Origin: Rubrivivax sp.
Lineage (GTDB): Bacteria > Pseudomonadota > Gammaproteobacteria > Burkholderiales > Burkholderiaceae_C
Reading direction: 5' to 3'
Assembly (NCBI GenBank): GCA_030653385.1
Contig: JAURZM010000047.1
Location: 1-64,000, forward strand
DNA: 64,000 nt
Shown one piece after another: positions 9,936-19,865 of the stretch. The position numbers were made by a program, and so were the translations under genes. The notes under the pieces were generated by a model. It ran no database searches, was not told the DNA's origin, and saw only the letters and a list, made by a program, of their open reading frames with translations. Numbering within the stretch: the first letter of the stretch is position 1; the number at the start of each line of letters is the position of its first letter.

Positions 9936-10934
9936 TCATGGCGTGACCCTGCCGCCCAGCTTCTCCACTCCCGCCCGCAGTTTCTCCGCCACCACTTCCC
10001 GCAGCGCCTTAGGCCCCAGCACCGCCACCTCCGGCACATGGCGCAAGATGTCCATCACCAGCTCGCGCGGGTCGGCGTAGGGCAGCTCCAGCAGGTAGCT
10101 GCCGTCCGTTTCGAAGCGCCCACGCTGGTTCGGGTGCCAACTCTCCGCCGCCACCCATCGCGCGCGCTCGGCGCTGAAACGCAGCCGCGCCCAGCACACA
10201 CGGCGGCCGGCAAAGATGCCGTAGCCGGCGCCCAGCACCTCGTCCAGTTCGCCGTCGGGCACGTCGATGGCTTGCGCTTTCAGCACGCTGGCACTGCGAA
10301 TGGCATCGACGGCAAAGCTGCGCAGGCCGCGCGCCTTGTGGCACCAGGCGTCCAGGTACCAGTTGTCGCGGTAGTGCACCAGGCGTTGCGGTGAGACCTC
10401 CCGCTCCTGTGTCAGGTTGCGCCCGCGCCCGTGGTAGCTGATCTGCAGCCTTCTTCTGCTCAGCAGCGCCGAGCCCACGGCTTGGAAGTGGGGCAGGTGC
10501 AGTGGCCGCGCGCCTACGGTTTGCACGCGGATGCGCCGCACGACTTCAACACCCGCGCTGGCGCTGGCACCGCTGCCCAGCAGTTGGGTGAGGCGCGCGG
10601 CCAGCGGTGCGATGTGCGGCCCCAGCAAGCCACCGCTGTCCAGGTGCGCCAGCAGGTGCTGCATGGTCAGCAGGGCATGGATTTCTTCGGCCGTGAACCA
10701 CAGTCCGGGCAGTTCGTACTGGGTGCCGGGCAACTGGGCTGCCGAGTCCAGCCGCCACCCGACCTGCTCTCGGTCCCACACCACGGGGGCGTTCATGCGT
10801 TCGCGCAGGTGCGCGATGTCGCGCTTCAACGTGGCTGGGGATACACCCAGATGGTTCAGCAGTTGGGCTTTGTCCAGGCAGCGACCGGTGTCTAGCTGCT
10901 GCTTGATCTTGTAGAGACGCTCGGCTTGCCCCAC
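9936..10934 (-). CDS. HTH/WYL-domain transcriptional regulator
   Basis: N-terminal HTH (LLNHLGVSPATLKRDIAHLRERM) and WYL-type core (HYRDNWYLDAWCHKARGLRSFAVDAI); same strand as and next to cas3. Confidence 0.88.
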   Translation of the reverse strand: MGQAERLYKIKQQLDTGRCLDKAQLLNHLGVSPATLKRDIAHLRERMNAPVVWDREQVGWRLDSAAQLPGTQYELPGLWFTAEEIHALLTMQHLLAHLDSGGLLGPHIAPLAARLTQLLGSGASASAGVEVVRRIRVQTVGARPLHLPHFQAVGSALLSRRRLQISYHGRGRNLTQEREVSPQRLVHYRDNWYLDAWCHKARGLRSFAVDAIRSASVLKAQAIDVPDGELDEVLGAGYGIFAGRRVCWARLRFSAERARWVAAESWHPNQRGRFETDGSYLLELPYADPRELVMDILRHVPEVAVLGPKALREVVAEKLRAGVEKLGGRVTP

Positions 10935-11009
10935 CTCGAACTCCCTACTTGCCCATGTGCTGTCATCCTAACGTGGCGCGTGAGCAGGGACAGGACGAAG
11001 CGCGGCAAC

Positions 11010-12014
11010 CTATTCCGGCTCGATCTTCGCCGCCCGGATGACATCGCCCCAGCGCTTGATCTCGCTGGCCAGCAGCGCCTGCAATTCGGCCGCGCTGCTG
11101 CCCTGCAGTCGCATGCCCAACTTGCCCAGCTTGGCCTGCACCTCGGGCGAGGCGACGGCTTCACGTGCGGCACGGCCCAGCTTGTCCAGCACGTCGGCCG
11201 GTGTGCCAGCCGGTGCGGCCAACGCGTTCCAGCTGGCCACGTTGTAGCCGGCCACACCGGCCTGCATCACGGTAGGCACCTCGGGCAGCGCCGGGTTGCG
11301 TTTGTCGGACGACACCGCCAGCGCCTTGATCACCCCCGCGCTGACCTGCGGCACCATCGGGCCGACGATCTCGAAGGCGATGTCGATCTCGCCGGCACGC
11401 AGGGCCGTCAGCACCGCCGGGCTGCCTTTGTAGGGCACTGTCAGCACGTCGATGCCGGCCACAGTTTCAAACAGCTTGGCGCTCAGGTGCTGCGTGCTGC
11501 CCGGTGCGATGGTGCCCACGTTCAGCTTGCCAGGGTTGGCCCTGGCGTGGGTCAGCACGTCCTGCAGCGTGGCGAACCTCGAGTTGCCGGTCACGAAGAC
11601 GCCGATGTCAAAGTAGCCCAGCGTGCTGATGGGCGCGAAGTCCTTCTGCGCGTCGAAGGGCAGCTTCTTGAACAGGCCCACGCTGACCGCGTTGCCGTTG
11701 CTCATCAAGAGCAGCGTGTGGCCGTCGGGCCGCGCCGTGGCCACCGCCTGGCTGGCCACGATGCTGCCGGCGCTGGGCTTGTTTTCCACCACCACGGGCT
11801 GGCCCAGGCTCTTGCTCATGTGCTCGGCCACGGCACGGGCCGTCAGGTCGGCGATGCCACCCGGGCCGAAGGGCACCAGCAGCATGATCGGTTTGTCTGG
11901 GAAGCGGGACTGCGACCCTGCAGCAGCGGGGGCCAGGCTGGTGGCTGCGCCGGCCAGCGCCAGCAGCATGTGGCGGCGCGTCGGCAAGGTTCGGGGCGTT
12001 TTCATGCGCGGCAT
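11010..12014 (-). CDS. Tripartite tricarboxylate transporter (Bug/TctC) family substrate-binding protein
   Basis: Signal peptide plus FPDKPIMLLVPFGPGGIADLTARAVAEHMSKSLGQPVVVENKPSAGS. Confidence 0.93.
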   Translation of the reverse strand: MPRMKTPRTLPTRRHMLLALAGAATSLAPAAAGSQSRFPDKPIMLLVPFGPGGIADLTARAVAEHMSKSLGQPVVVENKPSAGSIVASQAVATARPDGHTLLLMSNGNAVSVGLFKKLPFDAQKDFAPISTLGYFDIGVFVTGNSRFATLQDVLTHARANPGKLNVGTIAPGSTQHLSAKLFETVAGIDVLTVPYKGSPAVLTALRAGEIDIAFEIVGPMVPQVSAGVIKALAVSSDKRNPALPEVPTVMQAGVAGYNVASWNALAAPAGTPADVLDKLGRAAREAVASPEVQAKLGKLGMRLQGSSAAELQALLASEIKRWGDVIRAAKIEPE

Positions 12015-12110
12015 GCTACGCGTCAGAGGCCGCCATGACGGCTCACTTTCAGGCGAGGTGCGAAGATTGCTTGCGCCGTGCGCAACCCAACTTTCCTGCA
12101 GAGGTCAAAC

Positions 12111-13574
12111 GTGGCAAAAGTTTCCCCGGGCGTCGGCCCGCGTTTCCCGCAGGTCGTGGTGCTCTTCGGCGCTACCGGTGACCTGGCGCGGCGCAAGCTG
12201 CTGCCCGGCCTGTACCACCTGGCCACTTCGGGCTTCATCCCGGCCTGCCGCATCGTGGGCGTGTCGCTGGATGAACTGGATGCCGATGGCTTTCGCCAGG
12301 CCGCCCGCAGCGCGCTGGACGAATTCGGCAAGCGCAAGCCCACCGACACCAGCTGGCAGGCCTTTGCACAAGGCCTGGACTACGTGCCGCTGTCGGCCGG
12401 TGCCCAAGCCTTGAAGGCCGCCGTGGAGCGTGCAGAGGCCAGCATCGGCGCCGAGTGCCGCCGCCTGCATTACCTGAGCGTGCCGCCCAGCGCGGCGCTG
12501 TCGGCGGTGCAACTGCTGGGCCAGGCCGGCCTGGTGGAGCGCAGCCGCATCGTGATGGAAAAACCTTTCGGCACCGACCTGGCCAGCGCCGTCACGTTGA
12601 ACCGCCAGCTGCACGGGGTGTTTGCCGAAGACCAGATCTTCCGCATCGACCACTTCCTGGGCAAGGAGCCGGCGCAGAACATCCTGGCCTTCCGTTTTGC
12701 CAACGGCCTGTTCGAGCCCATCTGGAACCGCAACTTCATCGACCACGTGCAGATCGACGTGCCCGAAACCCTGGGCCTGGGCCAGCGCAGTGCCTTCTAC
12801 GAACAGACCGGGGCTTACCGCGATATGGTGGTGACGCACCTGTTCCAGATCCTGGCCTTCATGGCCATGGAGCCACCCACGGCGCTGGAGCCGGCGCCCA
12901 TCAGCGAAGAAAAGAACAAGGTCTTCCGCAGCATGCTGCCCATTCGGCCGTCGGATGTGGTGCGCGGGCAGTACAACGGTTACCGCGAAGAGCCGGGTGT
13001 GGACGCCGAAAGCGAAACCGAAACCTTCATCGCGCTGAAGTGTTTCATCGACAACTGGCGCTGGGCCGGCGTGCCGTTTTTCCTGCGCACCGGCAAACGC
13101 CTGGCCGAGGGCCAGCGCATCATCAGCATCGCGTTTCGCGAGCCGCCCAAGAGCATGTTTCCGGCCGGCTCGGGTGTGGGTGCACAAGGCCCCGACCACC
13201 TGACCTTCGACCTGGCCGACGCGTCGAAGATGAGCTTGTCCTTCTACGGCAAACGCCCCGGCCCGGGCATGCGGCTGGACAAGCTGAGCCTGCAGTTTGC
13301 GATGCACGACACCGGCATGCAGGACGATGTGCTGGAAGCCTATGAACGGCTGATTCTGGACGCCATGCGCGGCGACCACACGCTCTTCAACACCGCCGAG
13401 GGCATCGAGAGGTTGTGGCAGGTGTCGATTCCGCTGCTCGAGTCGCCACCGCCGGTGCGCCTGTACCCGGCAGGCAGCTGGGGGCCCAAATCCATTCACC
13501 AGCTGATTGCACCGCACGCCTGGCGGTTGCCCTTCGAACGTGCCTGGCGCAAACCCAACCAGCTGGGCGGTTGA
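12111..13574 (+). CDS. zwf: Glucose-6-phosphate 1-dehydrogenase
   Basis: [58 protein letters not shown]. The track starts at 12078; GTG at 12111 is a likely start. Confidence 0.94.
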   Translation: MAKVSPGVGPRFPQVVVLFGATGDLARRKLLPGLYHLATSGFIPACRIVGVSLDELDADGFRQAARSALDEFGKRKPTDTSWQAFAQGLDYVPLSAGAQALKAAVERAEASIGAECRRLHYLSVPPSAALSAVQLLGQAGLVERSRIVMEKPFGTDLASAVTLNRQLHGVFAEDQIFRIDHFLGKEPAQNILAFRFANGLFEPIWNRNFIDHVQIDVPETLGLGQRSAFYEQTGAYRDMVVTHLFQILAFMAMEPPTALEPAPISEEKNKVFRSMLPIRPSDVVRGQYNGYREEPGVDAESETETFIALKCFIDNWRWAGVPFFLRTGKRLAEGQRIISIAFREPPKSMFPAGSGVGAQGPDHLTFDLADASKMSLSFYGKRPGPGMRLDKLSLQFAMHDTGMQDDVLEAYERLILDAMRGDHTLFNTAEGIERLWQVSIPLLESPPPVRLYPAGSWGPKSIHQLIAPHAWRLPFERAWRKPNQLGG

Positions 13575-13590
13575 CGCCCTGGAGCCGCAG

Positions 13591-14115
13591 ATGAGTGAAG
13601 TGACCGTGTGGCGTGCCAGCGCCGAAGAAGCTGCCGCGCAGGTGCCAGCGCTGGCCGATGTGTTGATCGACTGTGTGCACGGCGGTGCGTCGGTCAGCTT
13701 CATGGCGCCGCTGCCGCAAGACAAGGCGCTGGGCTTCTGGCGCGATGTGGCCGACGGTGTGGCGCGTGGTGAAAGGGCCCTGCTGCTGGCCGCCGACAGC
13801 AGCGGCCAGTTGCTGGGCACCGTGCAGCTGGTGCTGGCCCAGCCCGACAACCAGCCCCACCGCGCTGACGTGGCCAAGATGCTGGTGCACCGCCGTGCGC
13901 GCCGTCAGGGCGTAGCCGCACAGCTGATGGCGGCCGTGGAGGACGTGGCGCGCGCCGAGGGCAAGACCGTGCTGGTGCTGGACACCGTGACCGGCGGCGA
14001 CGCCGAACGCCTGTACGCCCGTGCCGGCTGGCAGCGGGTGGGCAGCGTGCCCGACTACGCGCTGATGCCGGACGGGGTGCTGTGCGCGACGACGTTTTTC
14101 TTCAAGCGGACGTGA
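13591..14115 (+). CDS. GNAT-family N-acetyltransferase
   Basis: ADVAKMLVHRRARRQGVAAQLMAAVEDVAR...GDAERLYARAGWQRVG. Confidence 0.88.
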   Translation: MSEVTVWRASAEEAAAQVPALADVLIDCVHGGASVSFMAPLPQDKALGFWRDVADGVARGERALLLAADSSGQLLGTVQLVLAQPDNQPHRADVAKMLVHRRARRQGVAAQLMAAVEDVARAEGKTVLVLDTVTGGDAERLYARAGWQRVGSVPDYALMPDGVLCATTFFFKRT

Positions 14116-14147
14116 AAACGCGCGTGAGTTCAACAGGCAAGCCGCAG

Positions 14148-14184
14148 TGCTATCGATGACTTCGTTGATAGCATTGACTATAAT
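14148..14184 (+). promoter_or_regulatory. Promoter/operator of the FitAB/VapBC-type TA operon
   Basis: Perfect 7-bp inverted repeat TGCTATC(14148-14154)/GATAGCA(14167-14173) overlapping a promoter-like ATGACT(14156-14161)-17 bp-TATAAT(14179-14184). Confidence 0.6.
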
Positions 14185-14210
14185 GTGCGATCACTGCTGG
14201 AACTGCTTCC

Positions 14211-14528
14211 ATGGCCACCCTGACCATCCGCGATCTCGACGACGCGCTCAAGCAAAGCCTGCGCATTCGCGCCGCCCACCGCAACCGGTCGATGGAAGAA
14301 GAAGCGCGCCAGATTCTTCGTGCCGCGCTGACTGACGTGTCAACGCCAGGCCCCGATCTGGCCCAACGTATCCGGGCCCGCTTTTCTGGCCTGGGCGACA
14401 TCACTCTGCCGATGGCTGAACGCGAGCCCGTCCGCCCTCCGCCGACCCCGGACTTGCCTGCCGCGCGAACCGTGGTCGCTCGTGCCCTTGGCAAGCGCTC
14501 GCGGCCGGCCCCCAAGCGAAAAGCGTGA
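14211..14528 (+). CDS. FitA-like (Arc/RHH) antitoxin
   Basis: MATLTIRDLDDALKQSLRIRAAHRNRSMEEEARQILRAAL is the FitA/RHH signature. Confidence 0.9.
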   Translation: MATLTIRDLDDALKQSLRIRAAHRNRSMEEEARQILRAALTDVSTPGPDLAQRIRARFSGLGDITLPMAEREPVRPPPTPDLPAARTVVARALGKRSRPAPKRKA

Positions 14529-14953
14529 AGACACTGCTCGACACGAACGTGTTGTCGGAGCTTTTGCGTGCACAGCCCGCTGCAGCCGTGCTGGCCTGGT
14601 TCGCGGCCCGACCGCCGGAGCAGTTGTTCGTCAGTGCCGTCACGCAGGCCGAGATGCTGCTGGGTGCTCGCCTTCTGGCCCCTGGCAAGAGGCGCCAACA
14701 GCTGCAAGGGGCGCTGGACGCCATGTTCCGAGACGATTTCGGCGCGCGAGTGCTTGCCTTCGATAGCGCCGCGGCGCTTGTCTACGCCGACTTGGTGGCC
14801 GGGCGGCGCGGCGCAGGTCGCCCGATCTCGCAGTTCGACGCGCAGATTGCCGCTATTGCACTCAGCCGCGACGCCGGTGTGGCCACGCGCAATGTGGCCG
14901 ATTTCCAAGGCTGCGGGCTGGTCGTCACCAACCCTTGGGAACCGGACGTTTGA
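14525..14953 (+). CDS. PIN-domain toxin (VapC/FitB family)
   Basis: MKTLLDTNVLSELLRAQPAAAVLAWFAARPPEQLFVSAVTQAEMLLG...FDAQIAAIALSRDAGVATRNVADF. Confidence 0.94.
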   Translation: MKTLLDTNVLSELLRAQPAAAVLAWFAARPPEQLFVSAVTQAEMLLGARLLAPGKRRQQLQGALDAMFRDDFGARVLAFDSAAALVYADLVAGRRGAGRPISQFDAQIAAIALSRDAGVATRNVADFQGCGLVVTNPWEPDV

Positions 14954-14968
14954 AAGCGCGACGCAGAC

Positions 14969-15607
14969 TCACGCTGCCTTGGTGGCCTCTTCCACACTCC
15001 GCAGCTTGTCCTTGCCGAAGTACATCTCACCCCCGACGAAGAAGGTCGGCGAGCCAAAGGCGCCGCGGTCGTGGGCAGCCTGGGTGTTGGCCAACAAGCG
15101 GGCTTTCACTTCGGGCAGCTGCGAGGCCTGCATCAGCGCCTGGGCATCCAGCCCCGCTTCGGACAGGGTGGTGGCCACGGTGGCCGGGTCGTCCATCTTC
15201 AGACCCCGTTCCCACATGGCCGCGAAGACGGTGTCCACGTAGCGCTCGAAACAGCCCAGTTGCTGCGCCGCCACCGCGCCGCGCATGACTTGCAGCGTGT
15301 TCACCGGGAAATGCGGGTTCATGCGGAACTGCGTCAGACCGTGGCGCTGGATGAAGCGCTGCATTTCCAGCTGTTCATAGGCCAGCTTGTTGGGGATCTG
15401 CGCAAAGGCTTCGATGGGCGAACGGTTGTTGGCCAGCTTGAACAGGCCGCCCAGCAGGATGGGTTCGTAGACGAAGTGTGTGCCGGTGCGGGCTGCGATG
15501 GCCGGCAGCACCCGATGGCACAGGTAGGCGTTGGGGCTGCCGAAGTCGAACAGGAACTGCGCTGTTTTGTGGTCTGTCTTGGGGTCTGTCGTGTTCATGG
15601 TGTTCAC
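14969..15607 (-). CDS. 2-hydroxychromene-2-carboxylate isomerase / DsbA-family protein
   Basis: FLFDFGSPNAYLCHRVLPAIA...DRGAFGSPTFFVGGEMYFGKDKL. Confidence 0.9.
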   Translation of the reverse strand: MNTMNTTDPKTDHKTAQFLFDFGSPNAYLCHRVLPAIAARTGTHFVYEPILLGGLFKLANNRSPIEAFAQIPNKLAYEQLEMQRFIQRHGLTQFRMNPHFPVNTLQVMRGAVAAQQLGCFERYVDTVFAAMWERGLKMDDPATVATTLSEAGLDAQALMQASQLPEVKARLLANTQAAHDRGAFGSPTFFVGGEMYFGKDKLRSVEEATKAA

Positions 15608-16332
15608 CAGCTCTCCATCCAGGGCCGCAGTTCGGTTTCGTGGGTCCAGGCGTCGCGCGGCTGCTGGTGGATGTGCCAGTAGGCGTCGGCGATGTGGTCA
15701 GGGCTCAGGATGCCCTGCTGTTCCTTCAGCGCGTAGCGTTCGGGGAAGTTGCTGCGGATGAATTCGGTGTCGATGGCGCCATCGATGATCGGGTGCGCGA
15801 CGTGGATGCCCTTGGGCCACAGCTCGCGCGCCATGCTCTGGGCCAGAGCGCGCAAGGCGTGTTTGGCGCCCGCAAAGGCCGCAAAACCTTCGCGGCCGCG
15901 CAGGCTGGCCGTGGCGCCGGTGAAGATGATGGTGCCGCGGCCGCGTGGCAGCATGGCCTTGGCCACTTCGCGGCCCATCAGGAAGCCGCCGAAACAGGCC
16001 ATCTCCCACACCTTGGTGTAGACCCGCGCCGTGGTGTCGGTGATGCCGAAGCGCACATTGGCGCCGATGTTGAACACCGCCACTTCGATGGGTGCGATGT
16101 CGCGTTCGATGGTCTGCACCAGCGCCACCGTCTCGTCTTCCTGGCGTGCGTCGCTGCCAAAACCGTGCGCTTCGCCGCCGTCGGCACGGATCTGCTGCAG
16201 CAGCGGCTCCAGCTTGTCGGCGCTGCGGCGTGTGACGCAGGCGATGTAGCCCTCACGCGCAAAGCGCCGTGCCACCGCGCCGCCGGTGGCGTCGCCCGCA
16301 CCGATCACGAGGATGGCCTTCGGTGTGTTCAT
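15604..16332 (-). CDS. SDR-family oxidoreductase
   Basis: MNTPKAILVIGAGDATGGAVARRFAREGYIACVTRR, NADP-binding Rossmann start. Confidence 0.87.
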   Translation of the reverse strand: MNTPKAILVIGAGDATGGAVARRFAREGYIACVTRRSADKLEPLLQQIRADGGEAHGFGSDARQEDETVALVQTIERDIAPIEVAVFNIGANVRFGITDTTARVYTKVWEMACFGGFLMGREVAKAMLPRGRGTIIFTGATASLRGREGFAAFAGAKHALRALAQSMARELWPKGIHVAHPIIDGAIDTEFIRSNFPERYALKEQQGILSPDHIADAYWHIHQQPRDAWTHETELRPWMESW

Positions 16333-16408
16333 GCGGTCTCCTTGTCGTTGTAGCCGCCCATGAAAAAAACGTCCGGCGCGTGTTTGCCGCCTTGCACCTG
16401 CGGCACTG

Positions 16409-17602
16409 TCAGATGACCCCGGCTGCGCGCAGCGCGGCCACTTCATGGATGCTCACGCCCAGTTCGGCCAGCACCGCGTCCGTGTGCGCGCCCAGGGCCG
16501 GCACGGCTTGCAGCAGCGGTTCACCTTCGTCCCAACTGCCGGGTGGCAGCAGTGCGGGCACCCGGCCCGCTTCAGTATCCACCTCGCGCCAGCGTCCGCG
16601 GGCGGACAGCTGTTCGTGGTGCCACAGGCCCGCCATGTCACGCAGCTCGGCGTTGGCAATCTGCGCGTCTTCCAGGCGCTTCACCACCTGCGCATGGCTC
16701 AGCGCAGCGAAGGTTTCCACGATGATGCGGTGCAGCTCTTCACGCGCCGCCGTCCGCTGCGCATTGCCCTGAAAGCGCGGGTCTTGCGCAAGCCCCGGTT
16801 GCATCAGGACCTGCTTGCAGAACTGCTGCCATTCCCTTTCGTTCTGCAGGCCCAGCATCACGGTCTTGCCGTCACCGCAGGGAAAGGGGCCGTAAGGGCA
16901 GATGGTGGCGTGGGCGGCCCCGGTGCGCGGCGGAGGGGACGCACCTTCGAAGGTGTAGTACAGCGGGTAGCCCATCCACTCGCTCAAGGCCTCGAGCATG
17001 CTCACATCGATGCGCCGGCCCAGGCCGTCGATGTTCCGCTGCAGCAGCGCCGCCAGGATGTTGCTGTAGGCGTACATGCCCGCCGCGATGTCGGCAATGG
17101 GCAGCCCCGACTTGCTGGGGCTTTCGGGGGTGCCGGTGATGCTGAGCAGGCCACTTTCGCTCTGGATCAGCAGGTCGTAGGCCTTTTTGTCGCGCAAGGG
17201 GCCGGGGTGGGCGGGGTCATCGCCGTAACCCGAGATGTCGCAGACGATCAGGTCCGGCCGCCGGTCCTTCAGCGCCTCCCACGACACACCCAGCCGCGCC
17301 GCGGCGCCGGGCGCCAGGTTTTGCACCACGCAGTCGGCCTTGTCGTGGATCAGCTGCAGCAGCAGTTCGGCGGCACGCGGGTGTTTCAGGTCCAGCGTCA
17401 GGCTTTCCTTGCTGCGGTTGGTCCACACGAAGTGCGAAGCCAGTCCCTTGACACGCTGGTCGTAGCCGCGTGCGAAGTCGCCCACGCCGGGGCGCTCGAT
17501 CTTGATCACCCGTGCGCCCAGGTCGGCCAGCTGGCGGGTGGCAAAAGGCGCGGCAATGGCGTGTTCCAGCGCCACCACGGTCAGGCCCTTGAGTGGCTGC
17601 AT
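16409..17602 (-). CDS. CaiB/BaiF-family CoA transferase
   Basis: LKGLTVVALEHAIAAPFATRQLADLGARVIKIERPGVGDFARGYD. Confidence 0.94.
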   Translation of the reverse strand: MQPLKGLTVVALEHAIAAPFATRQLADLGARVIKIERPGVGDFARGYDQRVKGLASHFVWTNRSKESLTLDLKHPRAAELLLQLIHDKADCVVQNLAPGAAARLGVSWEALKDRRPDLIVCDISGYGDDPAHPGPLRDKKAYDLLIQSESGLLSITGTPESPSKSGLPIADIAAGMYAYSNILAALLQRNIDGLGRRIDVSMLEALSEWMGYPLYYTFEGASPPPRTGAAHATICPYGPFPCGDGKTVMLGLQNEREWQQFCKQVLMQPGLAQDPRFQGNAQRTAAREELHRIIVETFAALSHAQVVKRLEDAQIANAELRDMAGLWHHEQLSARGRWREVDTEAGRVPALLPPGSWDEGEPLLQAVPALGAHTDAVLAELGVSIHEVAALRAAGVI

Positions 17603-17617
17603 GTCGAACCGGTGCTG

Positions 17618-18637
17618 TCAGTTGCTGGGACCGTCGTCGAAGACCTCGGTGTCCACCTCCCGGCTGGACTGCACGCTGTAGCGGCCACCCGACACGGTGC
17701 GGCTGTTCAGCAGCGCATCCAGCCGCGCCAGCAGCGCCGCCGGCAGCTGCACCTGGGCGGCCGCCAGGTTTTCCTGCAGGTGCGCCAGGCTCGTGGTGCC
17801 CGGAATCGGCAGCACATGGTCGCCGCGGGCCAGCAGCCAGGCCAGTGCCAGCTGCGCCACCGTGCAACCGGCTTCGTCGGCCACCTGCTTCACGCCCTTC
17901 AGCAGCGAAAGATTGGCCGCGTAGTGTTCGGCGGTGAAACGCGGCATGCTGCGCCGGATGTCCTTGGCGTCGAAGGCCGCCGGGTCGGGCGGTGTGTTGC
18001 TGAGAAAGCCGCGTGCCACCGGGCTGAAGGCCACGAAGGCGGCACCGATGTCGCGGCAGGCTTGCAGCACCGCGATCTCAGGGTTGCGCGTCCACAGCGA
18101 ATACTCGGTCTGCAGCGCGGCAATGGGGTGCACCGCGTGGGCCTTCTTCAGGGTCGCGGCAGACACCTCGCTCAGGCCGATGCAGCGCACCAGGCCCCGT
18201 TCGACCAGCCGCGACATCTCGCCCACGCTGTCTTCGATGGGCACCTGCTTGTCCCAGCGGTGCAGGTAGTACAGGTCGATGTGGTCGGTCTGCAGCCGCT
18301 GCAGGCTGTCTTCGCAGTTGCGGCGCACGGCTGCAGGGCGGCCGTCGATGACCCGCACCGTGCTGCCGTCGTCCTGTTTCACACCCGCCATGCCACCCTT
18401 GCTGCACAGCACGATCTGGCTGCGGTGGGCCTTCAGCGCGCGGCCCACCAGCGTTTCGTTGGCACCGAAGCCGTACAAGGCCGCGGTGTCGAAGAGCGTG
18501 ACACCCGCATCCAGCGCCGACAGCAGCAGGCGTTCGCCGGCTTCGGCCGCTGGTGGTGTGCCGTAGGCATGGCTCAGGTTCATGCAGCCCAGGCCGATGG
18601 CGGGCACGTGGAAGGGGCCGATGGTGCGTGTGTTCAA
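17618..18637 (-). CDS. Aldo/keto reductase
   Basis: AIGLGCMNLSHAYG...LFDTAALYGFGANETLVGRALK...RRNCEDSLQRLQTDHIDLYYLHRWD. Confidence 0.94.
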   Translation of the reverse strand: MNTRTIGPFHVPAIGLGCMNLSHAYGTPPAAEAGERLLLSALDAGVTLFDTAALYGFGANETLVGRALKAHRSQIVLCSKGGMAGVKQDDGSTVRVIDGRPAAVRRNCEDSLQRLQTDHIDLYYLHRWDKQVPIEDSVGEMSRLVERGLVRCIGLSEVSAATLKKAHAVHPIAALQTEYSLWTRNPEIAVLQACRDIGAAFVAFSPVARGFLSNTPPDPAAFDAKDIRRSMPRFTAEHYAANLSLLKGVKQVADEAGCTVAQLALAWLLARGDHVLPIPGTTSLAHLQENLAAAQVQLPAALLARLDALLNSRTVSGGRYSVQSSREVDTEVFDDGPSN

Positions 18638-18721
18638 GGGAAAGCTCCGGATGGATCAGCCAGCGCGTGATGATGCACAACAATGCGGGCTGCCAGCCCA
18701 ACCACCGATCCAGCCCCTGCG

Positions 18722-19849
18722 ATGAACAAGCGCCATGCCCTTGCCCTGGCCGCGTCCACCCAGGCCGCGTCGCCAGAACACAAACGTTTCCAGACCCTGC
18801 TGGGCAAGATCGACAAGGCACGTGCCCGCCTGCACAGCTGGCAGCAGCAGCTGCCGCTGTTCGCCCAGGTGCACCAGCAGCAGGTGGCACCTTTGCTGCA
18901 GCGGCTGAACCACACGCGGTTTGCGTGGGCGCTGGAGCTGGAACAGTTGCAGCTGTCGCAGAAGTGGTCCAAGGTCGACCGCGGCACGCTGTCCGAGATG
19001 ATCTGCAACATCTGCGGCGCCTTGCTGGACACCGGCGAAGACACCGACCCCGAGATCAAGGCGCTCTACAACCGCCACGCCGAAGTCGACTTCGACCGCG
19101 AAGGGCAGCAGCAGCTGGACGAGTTCAAAGCCGCCCTCGAAAGGATGACCGGTGTCGACCTGGGTGATGACCCCGTGTTGTCGCCCGACGAGTTGCTGCA
19201 ACGGGCCCGCGCCAGCATGGCCCAGTCCTGGGAAGAGGCCCACGCACACGCCGAAGCTGCACGCGACACCCATCGACGCCAGGCCCGCAAACCGCGCAAG
19301 ACCGCGGCCCAGAAACGGGCCGAAGAAGACGAACGCCGCATCTCGCAGACTGTGCGCGAGGTCTACCGCAAGCTGGCCAGCGCGCTGCACCCCGACCGCA
19401 TGCCAGCCGACACCCCGCCCGACGTGCGTGCGCAAGCCACTGCACGCATGCAGCGCGCCAACGTGGCCTACGAGGCAGGTGATCTGCTGGCGCTGCTGGA
19501 ACTGCAGTTGCAGATCGAGCAGGTGGACCTGGCGCACGCTTCCCGCATGGCGGCCGACCAGGTGCGGCACTTCAACAAGGTCTTGGCCGGCCAACTGCAG
19601 GAACTGGAAGCCGAGATCGACGGCCGCCAGCAGGCCTTCTGCGAGAGCTACCGCTTGATGACTTATCGGCGGCTCGACCCGGAGCGCCTGATCGACGTCA
19701 TCAAGGAAGAAACGCGCCATCTCGAGGTCGCGCAGCTGCAGTGGGAAAAGGAACGGCGCCGCCTGGGCCGCGAGCCGGCGCAGGTGAAGCTGTTCCTGAA
19801 GCAGTGGCGGCTGGAACAGCGCGAAGCCGACTGGGGCTTCGACCGCTGA
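18722..19849 (+). CDS. Charged coiled-coil protein with J-domain-like motif
   Basis: Alpha-helical, charged; VREVYRKLASALHPDRMPADTPPDVRAQATARMQRANVAYEAGDLLALL resembles J-domain helices with HPD. Confidence 0.7.
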   Translation: MNKRHALALAASTQAASPEHKRFQTLLGKIDKARARLHSWQQQLPLFAQVHQQQVAPLLQRLNHTRFAWALELEQLQLSQKWSKVDRGTLSEMICNICGALLDTGEDTDPEIKALYNRHAEVDFDREGQQQLDEFKAALERMTGVDLGDDPVLSPDELLQRARASMAQSWEEAHAHAEAARDTHRRQARKPRKTAAQKRAEEDERRISQTVREVYRKLASALHPDRMPADTPPDVRAQATARMQRANVAYEAGDLLALLELQLQIEQVDLAHASRMAADQVRHFNKVLAGQLQELEAEIDGRQQAFCESYRLMTYRRLDPERLIDVIKEETRHLEVAQLQWEKERRRLGREPAQVKLFLKQWRLEQREADWGFDR

Positions 19850-19865
19850 CATCGCGCCGCGTGGG

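Noticed and set aside
12105-13877. 590-aa minus-strand ORF
   Set aside because: Antisense to zwf and GNAT genes with clear protein families; shadow ORF.
16445-18670. 741-aa plus-strand ORF
   Set aside because: Antisense shadow of the CoA-transferase and aldo/keto reductase genes; low-complexity His/Gln/Arg-rich translation typical of high-GC shadow frames.
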